This document shows, piece by piece, positions 8,087-14,705 of a stretch of 53,345 bases of DNA (within the stretch, counting starts at the first letter, position 1; each line of letters begins with the position of its first letter). This DNA comes from an uncultured Oscillospiraceae bacterium (GTDB lineage Bacteria > Bacillota > Clostridia > Oscillospirales > Acutalibacteraceae), in assembly GCA_900547275.1 (NCBI GenBank), contig URGA01000002.1:1-53345 (forward strand). Direction: 5' to 3'. The translations under genes were made by a program, and so were the position numbers. The notes below the pieces were generated by a model. The model saw only the letters and a list, made by a program, of their open reading frames with translations, had not been told where the DNA came from and did no database searches.

Positions 8087-8125
8087 TGTTACTGTCTTAC
8101 GAACACCCCGCTAATTGAGGGGGAT
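8087..8125 (-). repeat. right terminal inverted repeat
   Basis: The reverse complement matches the left repeat over 39 bp, with a 2-bp and two 1-bp gaps and a few substitutions. Confidence 0.75.
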
Positions 8126-8130
8126 ATTTT

Positions 8131-8559
8131 TTATTCTGAATCTTTAATTACTGCCATACAGCCGAAGTTAACAGCATTAGCAAGAACATAAAGAGCCGCT
8201 ATTAAAAGGCATATCACTCTCTCGCTGACAGAGGTTGCTCCCATGCTTGTATAAATTGCGAAGAAAAACAATATTACAGACGGTGCCAAAGCAATCAGCG
8301 GTCAGGATTTGAAAACATCCGCCGCGGAATAACTTCCGTCATTAAGCAATGCCGCAACGACAATATTTATCAGCGTTATAACAACAAAAATACAGAGGAA
8401 ATTTACATAAAGGATTTCCTGGGTTCCCATTTCGCTGATTGGCAGAACAGATACAAAATCTCGGTTAAACAAAAACGTTACCTGGGTATAAATTCCTGCC
8501 GCAATACTTACCACATTAATAACGCCCAAAAATATAAGCGCCGCTTTTCTAGTTCCCAT
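8131..8559 (-). pseudogene. four-helix membrane protein gene interrupted by an in-frame TGA
   Basis: The frame opens at ATG 8559 and reads 85 residues to TGA (8304-8302), then continues in the same frame for 56 more codons to TAA at 8133-8131. The first part has two membrane helices (AALIFLGVINVVSIAAGIY and FLCIFVVITLINIVVAALL). The second has two more (LIALAPSVILFFFAIY and CLLIAALYVLANAV). The whole therefore looks like a complete 4-TM protein in which TGA replaced a codon, most simply TGG (Trp). The start overlaps the last 11 bp of hisC, implying translational coupling. The truncated 85-residue product may still be made. I do not recognise a family. TGA ends other genes in this window, so code reassignment is unlikely. 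Confidence 0.7.
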
Positions 8560-9613
8560 TGACGTAATTCTCCGTTTCTTTCAAGAAAATATCCATCTCT
8601 TCATCAGTTCCTATTGATATGCGGACATAATTGTCTATTCTCGGCAGATCAAAGTAGCGGATATATACCTTGCGTGATTTAAGGAAGTTGAACATATCTT
8701 TCATACTGCTTCCCTCTCTTGTGGCAAACAAAAAGTTCGCACGGGATGGCAAAACGGTAAAGCCCATATCCTCAAGAGATTTTTTTACGCGCTCACGGGT
8801 AGCAATAACCTTTGAAACGGTCTTTTCAAAATACTCTTCGTCGTCCATTGCGGCAGCTCCGCAGAGAAGCGAAAGATTGTCAACGGTATAGCTGTTGTAG
8901 GAATTCTTCACCGCTTCAAGCACACCGATAAGCGTTGGACTGCCGATTGCAAATCCCAGGCGCATTCCTGCCAGCGAACGTGACTTTGAAAAGGTGCCGC
9001 AAACAAGAAGATTATCATACTTATCTGTTAACGGGACAGCAGTCTTTCCTCCGAAATCCGCGTAAGCCTCGTCGATTATTACAACGCTGTCCTGATTTCT
9101 CTCCATAATTGCCTCAACGAAAGGTAGGTCTTCGCCGATAGAAGTTGGCGCGTTGGGGTTAGGAATTACAACGCCGCCGTTGGGCTCCTCGTAATCCTGG
9201 GGGCGAATACGAAAATTCTCGTCCAGCGCAGGAGTAACATAAGGAATGCGGAAAAGGCTGCACCAAACAGGATAAAAACTATAAGTAACATCCGGAAAAG
9301 CGATTGGCTTTTCAGACTGGAAAAATGACTGAAAAGAAAGCGCAAGCACATCGTCTGAGCCGTTGCCCACGAAAACACGGTCCGGGCTTACGGAGTAATG
9401 GCGGGCAATCGCTTCTTTGAGAATAGTCGAATTCGCGTCTGGATAAAAACGAAGCGCCTCTGTATCGTAATTTCTGAGAATTTCTGCCACACGGGGAGAC
9501 GGCGGATAAGGATTTTCATTTGCATTGATTTTAACAATATTTTGCTCCTTGCTCTGCTCTCCCGGAACATATGGGTCAATCTGTCTTAAATTTTGTTTCC
9601 ATAAATCTTTCAT
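8549..9613 (-). CDS. hisC: histidinol-phosphate aminotransferase
   Basis: A 354-residue PLP enzyme of fold type I. It converts imidazole-acetol phosphate to histidinol phosphate with glutamate, and related enzymes also act on aromatic amino acids. Seen: INANENPYPPSP near 29, VFVGNGSDDVL near 80, NPNAPTSIG (152-160, PLP-contacting Asn), DEAYADF (181-187), Lys210 in TFSKSRSLAGMRLG (Schiff-base Lys), and the Arg of NYVRISIGT near the end. The ATG at 9613 follows AGAGG; the longer frame to 9661 has no better site. No other his gene is adjacent, so a broader aminotransferase role is possible. The downstream membrane-protein gene overlaps its stop. Confidence 0.85.
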   Translation of the reverse strand: MKDLWKQNLRQIDPYVPGEQSKEQNIVKINANENPYPPSPRVAEILRNYDTEALRFYPDANSTILKEAIARHYSVSPDRVFVGNGSDDVLALSFQSFFQSEKPIAFPDVTYSFYPVWCSLFRIPYVTPALDENFRIRPQDYEEPNGGVVIPNPNAPTSIGEDLPFVEAIMERNQDSVVIIDEAYADFGGKTAVPLTDKYDNLLVCGTFSKSRSLAGMRLGFAIGSPTLIGVLEAVKNSYNSYTVDNLSLLCGAAAMDDEEYFEKTVSKVIATRERVKKSLEDMGFTVLPSRANFLFATREGSSMKDMFNFLKSRKVYIRYFDLPRIDNYVRISIGTDEEMDIFLKETENYVNGN

Positions 9614-9632
9614 CGTTATACCTCTTTGGGTT

Positions 9633-9661
9633 ATTTTAGCACAACGAGCATACGTTCGCAA
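9633..9661 (-). promoter_or_regulatory. sigma-A promoter of hisC
   Basis: TTGCGA (9661-9656), 17 bp, TAAAAT (9638-9633), about 20 bp before the start codon. Confidence 0.65.
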
Positions 9662-9683
9662 TATAAAATCACACCGTAAAATA

Positions 9684-9713
9684 CAAAATCGGCGAAAGCA
9701 TAACGCTTCCGCC
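9684..9713 (-). terminator. terminator of rmuC
   Basis: GGCGGAAGC and GCTTTCGCC (one G-T pair) with a 5-nt loop, then GATTTTG on the minus strand; 16 bp past the rmuC stop. Confidence 0.75.
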
Positions 9714-9729
9714 TAAGTAATTATGTATA

Positions 9730-10950
9730 TCAGTTTTCCTCAGAAAAAACTGCCGAGCCGCTGATGCCAAGCAGTTTTTCTGCGCTTTCGGGAGCGTCCA
9801 AAGTTTCAACATTTCTGAGATTTTTCTGGATAATTCTGTTGCGGTCGCCCGCCTCGTCCAGCACTTTTCCGGCTTCGTCCACTTTCTTGCGCGCCTTCTG
9901 GAGAAGAGCGCCGAATTTTTCGTACTGCATTTTAGCGGCACCCAGAACTTTCCACACCTCAGTTGCTTTCTTGTTTATGGCAATGGTTCTAAATCCAAGT
10001 GCCAGCGAATTAAGCAGGGCTGTTACGGTTGACGGACCGGCAATCATTATACCGTCGTTTTGGAGTTTTTCGGCAATTCCTGTAGGTGAAGAGATAATCT
10101 CCGCATAGAGCCCTTCGGTGGCAAGATAAAGAATGGCAAAAGGCGTTGTTTCAGGAGAAGAAATATACTGCTTAACCGTCTTTGCCTCGTCACGAACTCT
10201 TGTTTCAAGAGCTTTTCTGGCGGCTTCAAGGCCTTGAGCGTCTCCCGCTTCAGCGGCGGTTGAAAGGCGGACATAATCTTCCATCGGGAATTTTGAGTCT
10301 ATCGGAAGCCATGTTACGCTGTCGCCCTGCTCAGACGGGATTTTAACGGCAAACTCAACCTGTCCGTTATACTTCGGATTGGTTTTGACGTTCTTTTCAT
10401 ACATTCCGGGTATTGTTTCATCAAGGATATTGCCCAGCTGAACTTCAGCCCACGTACCTCTTGATTTAACGTTAGTAAGCACACGGTTGAGCCCCTGAAC
10501 GCTTTCGGTAACTCCGGTGGAAAGTTTCTGCATTTCGCCGAGACTTTTATATACGTTTTCAAGCTGCTGGCTAACGGTTTTAAAAGACGCAGTAAGGCGT
10601 GTGTTAAGCGTTTCGGTAAGTTTCTCGTCTACCGTCTTGCGCATTTCATCAAGTTTTTTCTCGTTGCTCTGCTGCATTGAAGACATAAACTCGCCCACGC
10701 GTTTTGTTTGGCTGTCGTTATTATCTTTGAGCATTTGGAGCACTTTAACCTGCTGGTTGTAGTTTTTCTCCGTAAGCTGTGACATCTGCTCGGTGAGCCT
10801 GTCTATTTTTCTGTTTGTATCCTCAGCGTGCATTCTTTCCTGCTGAGCCAAAAGATCAATTCTGTTGTCGGCTTTCGGCTTTTTAACAAGCAATACGATA
10901 AGCGTTACAACAGCCACTGCAAGCGCCGCCGCAGACAATATAATTTCCAT
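9730..10950 (-). CDS. rmuC: DNA recombination protein RmuC family
   Basis: A 406-residue protein. An N-terminal membrane helix (about 3-22) is followed by a long coiled coil rich in Gln, Lys and Glu (about 30-150). The RmuC nuclease-like domain follows (about 160-370), with family segments SRGTWAEVQLGNIL, WLPIDSKFPMEDY, TTPFAILYLATEGLYAEII and IMIAGPSTVTALLNSL. RmuC is linked to restraint of inverted-repeat rearrangements in E. coli; its biochemical activity is not firmly settled. AAGGA precedes the ATG. It is a single-gene unit with its own promoter and terminator. Confidence 0.92.
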   Translation of the reverse strand: MEIILSAAALAVAVVTLIVLLVKKPKADNRIDLLAQQERMHAEDTNRKIDRLTEQMSQLTEKNYNQQVKVLQMLKDNNDSQTKRVGEFMSSMQQSNEKKLDEMRKTVDEKLTETLNTRLTASFKTVSQQLENVYKSLGEMQKLSTGVTESVQGLNRVLTNVKSRGTWAEVQLGNILDETIPGMYEKNVKTNPKYNGQVEFAVKIPSEQGDSVTWLPIDSKFPMEDYVRLSTAAEAGDAQGLEAARKALETRVRDEAKTVKQYISSPETTPFAILYLATEGLYAEIISSPTGIAEKLQNDGIMIAGPSTVTALLNSLALGFRTIAINKKATEVWKVLGAAKMQYEKFGALLQKARKKVDEAGKVLDEAGDRNRIIQKNLRNVETLDAPESAEKLLGISGSAVFSEEN

Positions 10951-10971
10951 TTCATCACGTCCTTTTGAGTA

Positions 10972-11000
10972 ATTTTAACATAAAAAATATTTCAAAACAA
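10972..11000 (-). promoter_or_regulatory. probable promoter of rmuC
   Basis: TTGTTT (11000-10995), 17 bp, TAAAAT (10977-10972). The -35 box is a weak match. Confidence 0.5.
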
Positions 11001-11036
11001 CTCTGTCATATATACAGTACAAAAATGCGTACACAC

Positions 11037-11069
11037 ATAAAAAGCGGCGAAGCGCAAAGCCCGCCGCTT
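11037..11069 (-). terminator. terminator of uppP
   Basis: AAGCGGCG and CGCCGCTT pair across an 11-12 nt loop directly after the uppP stop and run into TTTTT on the minus strand. Confidence 0.85.
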
Positions 11070-11073
11070 AAAA

Positions 11074-11907
11074 TCATCTTACAAGTCCGAAATAAATCAA
11101 AACTATTGCTCCCAAAATAATTCTGTACCATCCGAAAGCCTTGAAATCGTGCTTTTTGATATAACCCATCAGGAATTTGATTGCGATAATTGATACGACA
11201 AACGCAAATACAAGACCTACAAACAGGATGATAAGTTCTTCGGAAGTGAAATTAAATCCGAATTTCACCAGTTTAAGAGCGCTGGCGCCGAACATTACAG
11301 GCACCGCAAGGAAAAACGTATATTCTGCCGCAACAGTTCGCGAAACGCCGATAAGAATAGCGCCGACGATTGTTGCCCCGCTGCGTGAAGTTCCCGGGAA
11401 TACTGCGGCTATAAGCTGAAACATTCCTATAATTAAAGCCGAAGTATATGTCAGTTCAGCGATTGAATTTATCTTGGATTTTTTGTTTTTGTTTATGCTT
11501 TCGATAACGATAAACAGAACACCGAAAACAATAAGCATTATCGCTACTGTCTGCCAGTTGTAAAACAGAGCGTTGAGTTCGTCGTCAAAAAGAAGACCCA
11601 CAACAGCGGCAGGAACGCAGGACACAATTACCTTGAACCACATCTGCCATATATCTTTTTTGGGAACAATCTTTTTGTTTTCCAGACCAAATGGCCAAAG
11701 GCGGGGCCAGTAAAGAACGACTACCGCAAGAATTGCGCCAAGCTGGATAACAACGAGGAACATTTCCTTAAACTGGGGGGTCACGTTCATATGAAGGAAT
11801 TCGTCCACCAGTATCATATGACCCGTTGAACTAATGGGGAGCCATTCGGTAATACCTTCAACGACGCCCAGTACAATCGCTTTTATAATTTCAATAAAGA
11901 GTTCCAT
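11074..11907 (-). CDS. uppP: undecaprenyl-diphosphatase
   Basis: A 277-residue polytopic membrane enzyme of the BacA/UppP family. It dephosphorylates undecaprenyl pyrophosphate to recycle the lipid carrier of peptidoglycan and other envelope polymers; high levels confer bacitracin tolerance. Both active-site motifs are present: EGITEWLPISSTGHM (17-31, with Glu17, Glu21 and His30) and PGTSRSGAT (171-179, with Arg175). The start at 11907 has AAAGGAGG 7 nt upstream. It sits next to a PAP2 phosphatase gene of related lipid-phosphate chemistry, though each has its own promoter. Confidence 0.95.
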   Translation of the reverse strand: MELFIEIIKAIVLGVVEGITEWLPISSTGHMILVDEFLHMNVTPQFKEMFLVVIQLGAILAVVVLYWPRLWPFGLENKKIVPKKDIWQMWFKVIVSCVPAAVVGLLFDDELNALFYNWQTVAIMLIVFGVLFIVIESINKNKKSKINSIAELTYTSALIIGMFQLIAAVFPGTSRSGATIVGAILIGVSRTVAAEYTFFLAVPVMFGASALKLVKFGFNFTSEELIILFVGLVFAFVVSIIAIKFLMGYIKKHDFKAFGWYRIILGAIVLIYFGLVR

Positions 11908-11937
11908 AAAATCCTCCTTTAAGAATTTGCCGCATAC

Positions 11938-11966
11938 ATTGTAGCAGATTAAAGCCAAATGTACAA
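11938..11966 (-). promoter_or_regulatory. sigma-A promoter of uppP
   Basis: TTGTAC (11966-11961), 17 bp, TACAAT (11943-11938). Confidence 0.65.
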
Positions 11967-11996
11967 TAAATATATGCTCATTTATACAGATTTATC

Positions 11997-12036
11997 AAAA
12001 AAGCCACGCGAAGGACAGCCCTGCGCATGGCTTTTA
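11997..12036 (-). terminator. terminator of the PAP2 phosphatase gene
   Basis: AAAAGCCATGCG pairs with CGCGTGGCTTTT on the minus strand. A T-G pair that would be an A-C mismatch on the other strand supports minus-strand use, and it is followed by T's. Confidence 0.8.
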
Positions 12037-12096
12037 ATTTATTATTACTACAGACCGACAAGTTCCTAACCTGCGGCAAGCAAATGATTTTTCATT

Positions 12097-12975
12097 TTAT
12101 TCAGCCGTTTCCTGAAGCATCTTCCAGTGAATTTTGCAATAATTCTTGCCGTCAATAGGCGGATAGTCCGGATCGTCAACCTTTGCGGCGTTATAGCAGT
12201 CGTACTCGACGTTATAATCGCATCTGTCAACATCTGAGCCGCCCTCAGAAAGAGACGGAATAAAGGCGTAAAGGAATATTGCAACAACCGCAACGGTTAT
12301 GCAGGCAATACCTACCTTATTTGGAATGCCTTTTTTAAACAATTTTTCTGCGTCTATCTTCTCCAGAACCTTTATTTTCATAACAAGCTTCATAAGAGCG
12401 TAACCGATAAGCGCACTTACAACGCCTACGATAAGACCGCCCAAAACGTCGGTAGCGTAATGAACCATCAGATAAACTCTGGAACCCATTGTGCAAAGGG
12501 CAATGCACGGAAAAAGCCATGCAATCTTTTTCTTATCGCTTCTAAAGCACAAAAACAGCGCGAATGCCACTTCAACTGCGGCGGTTGTATGGCCTGACGG
12601 GAAGCTGTAATCGCTTTCGCTGAGGGCTCCCGCTTTGATATACCATGACCAGTAGTCCACGTTTTCCTGAAGCGTGTTATAAGGGCGAATTCTAAGAACA
12701 GTTGGCTTTACAGCAACGTTTGTAATAAGCGTTCCGATAATTATTGCAAAAAGCATCGCAAAGCCGTATTTGCGGGTGCGCTTAAAGAAGCAAAGCACTA
12801 TCGAAAGAACAACTATCGGAATTGTAAACGCTTCGTCACCGAATGAAGTAAAGAATTTTGCGACATATGTAAGGAAATCACACTGCATTGAACCGAAAAA
12901 GTGGAAAACCCACATATCAAACGCATAAAACACTTTGTCAATGCTGTCGCCGACAGTAAGTAAAATAGGACTCAT
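12097..12975 (-). CDS. PAP2 superfamily membrane phosphatase
   Basis: A 292-residue multi-span membrane phosphatase of the phosphatidic-acid-phosphatase type 2 family, likely acting on a lipid phosphate or undecaprenyl pyrophosphate at the outer face. The three signature motifs are seen: Lys90 with Arg97-Pro98 in KPTVLRIRPY, PSGH (126-129), and SRVYLMVHYATD (165-176, with His172 and Asp176). After the last membrane helix (near 220-240) comes a soluble ~45-residue tail with four Cys (DRCDYNVEYDCYN and NYCKIHW), not usual for the core family. GGGGG precedes the ATG. No partner gene is in its transcript. Confidence 0.88.
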   Translation of the reverse strand: MSPILLTVGDSIDKVFYAFDMWVFHFFGSMQCDFLTYVAKFFTSFGDEAFTIPIVVLSIVLCFFKRTRKYGFAMLFAIIIGTLITNVAVKPTVLRIRPYNTLQENVDYWSWYIKAGALSESDYSFPSGHTTAAVEVAFALFLCFRSDKKKIAWLFPCIALCTMGSRVYLMVHYATDVLGGLIVGVVSALIGYALMKLVMKIKVLEKIDAEKLFKKGIPNKVGIACITVAVVAIFLYAFIPSLSEGGSDVDRCDYNVEYDCYNAAKVDDPDYPPIDGKNYCKIHWKMLQETAE

Positions 12976-13011
12976 ACTATTCCCCCTGGATATAATTTGT
13001 TTTTATACCTT

Positions 13012-13040
13012 ATTTTAGCAGATACTATTTTTAAATGCAA
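13012..13040 (-). promoter_or_regulatory. sigma-A promoter of the PAP2 gene
   Basis: TTGCAT (13040-13035), 17 bp, TAAAAT (13017-13012). Confidence 0.65.
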
Positions 13041-13153
13041 TATATCTATTACTTGCAAATACTTGCAAAATCCCTTGTTTTCAGGATAAAACACCGTTTT
13101 TTGCCCTTGATTTACAATTCATTAACAACTTTGCTCTTTTTATTCGCCTTTTC

Positions 13154-13182
13154 TTCACAGAATAGTAAAAAATCTGTGTTAT
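13154..13182 (+). promoter_or_regulatory. possible promoter of the J-domain gene
   Basis: TTCACA (13154-13159), 17 bp, TGTTAT (13177-13182), a fair but not strong match. Confidence 0.4.
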
Positions 13183-13218
13183 AGTCTGGAATAAAGATTG
13201 GAGTATGCAAATAGAAAT

Positions 13219-14127
13219 ATGGTACAGAATCCTTACAGAATTTTAGGCGTTCCCGAGGGTGCATCAGTTGCGGAATGCACAAAAGCCTACAAACGCCTTG
13301 CAAAAAAATACCATCCGGACCTTAACCCCGGAAACAAAGAAGCGGAACGCAAGATGTCCGAAATTAACGCAGCGTATGACGCAATAAAAAACGGAACTGC
13401 ATCCTCTTCTTCGTCAGCTTCATCCGGCGCTTCTTCCGCCGGCACAAGCACTCAAACAAAATATTACCAGGCAGTTGTTAACTTTATCAACCATGCCCAG
13501 TACGCTCAGGCTATAAACCTTCTTAACCAGATGGAAAAAAGCGACGGGCGATGGTATTATCTTTCCGCCCTTGCAAACATTGGCTACGGAAACAGAGACA
13601 AAGCCATGAGCCACATAAAAATAGCTGTTTCCCGCGAACCCGGCAACCAGTATTACCGCCAGGCATACGAAAGTATCAGCCACGGAATAAACCCGATGGG
13701 ATTTGGCTTTGACTTCTCCTCTTACGCTTCCGGCGCACAAGGCGGAGAAAACAGAACCGTTTACGTTCGCAGAAAAACAGGGTTCTTCGGCAGACTGCTT
13801 AGATTTTTCATGATCCTTATTCTGATACGTCTTGTGATCTGGGGAATAACCAGCCTGTTTTCATGGACAAATCAGCGCTACGACGATTATTACGCCGTTC
13901 CCACTCCGTCTTACGGTTACAACGAAAGCACTACGGAAGAAAGCGAAAACTCAGACGGCTATTACTATAACGGCGACAGCTACGGCAACAGCGGCAATTA
14001 CAATAATTACGGCTATTATGACGATTACGGTAATTACAGCAATTACAGCGGCCAAAACGGAAATTACGAAGAAGGCGACGCGTCGTCACACTTCGGAGAA
14101 TCCAGCGGTCAAACTGCCGGAGCATAA
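13219..14127 (+). CDS. J-domain (DnaJ-like) membrane protein with Tyr/Asn/Gly-rich tail
   Basis: About 302 residues in four parts. An N-terminal J domain (residues 3-65) carries the HPD tripeptide at 32-34, which stimulates DnaK ATPase. A Ser/Ala linker leads to a tetratricopeptide-like helical region (about 90-150, with ARQ/AQAINLLNQ-type helices). A single membrane helix (about 195-220) follows. The last ~80 residues are low-complexity, dominated by Tyr, Asn, Gly, Ser and Asp. It is probably a membrane-tethered co-chaperone; clients are unknown. The start is uncertain: the ATG at 13219 gives a normal J domain but has GGAG 15 nt away, and a TTG at 13198 would add seven residues. It is followed 24 bp later by the zinc-ribbon gene. 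Confidence 0.82.
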   Translation: MVQNPYRILGVPEGASVAECTKAYKRLAKKYHPDLNPGNKEAERKMSEINAAYDAIKNGTASSSSSASSGASSAGTSTQTKYYQAVVNFINHAQYAQAINLLNQMEKSDGRWYYLSALANIGYGNRDKAMSHIKIAVSREPGNQYYRQAYESISHGINPMGFGFDFSSYASGAQGGENRTVYVRRKTGFFGRLLRFFMILILIRLVIWGITSLFSWTNQRYDDYYAVPTPSYGYNESTTEESENSDGYYYNGDSYGNSGNYNNYGYYDDYGNYSNYSGQNGNYEEGDASSHFGESSGQTAGA

Positions 14128-14151
14128 TTTAAGCATAAGGAAGGATATTTA

Positions 14152-14589
14152 ATGAAAAACTGGCTGACTAAAACAGCAATAAAATTTGAGCAATTCATGG
14201 TTGGAAGATACGGCATTGATGCGTTTTACAAAGCACTGCTTGTTTTCTATCTTGTATTGATAATTCTAAACAGCATTTTGATAAGGATAACAACAGTAGG
14301 TTATTACATTACACTTGTTTTATCGCTGGCGGTTCTCGTTTTCGCGTTTTACCGCGTTTTTTCAAAAAACATTTCCGCCCGCAGGAAAGAAAACAACTGG
14401 TGGCTGAAAACCACGGCGCCTATTGTAAAGCAATCAAAACTTCTTTCGGACAAATGGAAATTCCGCAAGACCCACGTCTTTCGCAAATGTCCGAACTGCA
14501 AAGCGGTTTTGAGACTGCCTAAGAAAAAGGGCAAACACAACGTAAACTGCCCTCACTGCCGCCAAAATTTCAAAGTAACCGTGCGCTAA
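14152..14589 (+). CDS. zinc-ribbon membrane protein of unknown function
   Basis: A 145-residue protein with two membrane helices (about 27-45 and 50-67), a basic linker, and a C-terminal zinc ribbon: CPNCKAVLRLP near 113 and CPHCRQNFKV near 133, two CxxC pairs 17-18 residues apart. The ribbon resembles that of zinc-ribbon DnaJ-associated or rubredoxin-like proteins, but no enzyme is implied. AAGGAAGG precedes the ATG. It is very likely co-transcribed with the J-domain gene, so both may act together at the membrane (inference). Confidence 0.82.
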   Translation: MKNWLTKTAIKFEQFMVGRYGIDAFYKALLVFYLVLIILNSILIRITTVGYYITLVLSLAVLVFAFYRVFSKNISARRKENNWWLKTTAPIVKQSKLLSDKWKFRKTHVFRKCPNCKAVLRLPKKKGKHNVNCPHCRQNFKVTVR

Positions 14590-14648
14590 AACGGAGTAAT
14601 TCCTCGCTGAATTTCTCTCTTGCTCCGCTTACGCATTGTTATAAATAT

Positions 14649-14694
14649 AAAAAAACACGCCGAAAGGATACCTCCCCTTTTCGGCGTGTTTTTT
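14649..14694. terminator. bidirectional terminator between the zinc-ribbon gene and lepA
   Basis: AACACGCCGAAAGG pairs with CCTTTTCGGCGTGTT, with A runs before and T runs after. It serves both converging genes. Confidence 0.9.
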
Positions 14695-14705
14695 ATTCTA
14701 AAATA

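Larger units (their letters stand above)
7286..8125. mobile_element. 840-bp inverted-repeat-bounded cassette carrying a GNAT gene (putative)
   Basis: Two 39-bp imperfect inverted repeats (7286-7324 and 8087-8125) bound a segment holding one GNAT gene and several strong hairpins, with no transposase. The ends begin ATCCCCCTC and share TGTTC, TAAGACAG and TAACA. Flanking bases allow at most a 2-bp AT duplication. The right end lies 5 bp from the stop codon of the neighbouring minus-strand membrane-protein gene. The GNAT gene looks more A/T-rich than its neighbours by eye. The picture fits a non-autonomous transposon-like unit mobilised in trans. Part of the 3' non-coding stretch resembles sequence I associate with conjugative elements of gut Clostridia; this is recollection, not a search result. 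Confidence 0.6.

Noticed and set aside
8302..8304. Selenocysteine or TGA-as-Trp recoding
   Set aside because: TGA ends other genes here (tetR, the second nucleotidyltransferase), the site is in a membrane-loop context unlike selenoproteins, and no clear selenocysteine-insertion hairpin follows. A simple nonsense change is the better reading.
9645..9660. SOS-box-like GAGC-ATAC-GTTC between the hisC promoter boxes
   Set aside because: One mismatch to the GAAC-N4-GTTC half-site pattern and no DNA-damage gene downstream; likely chance.
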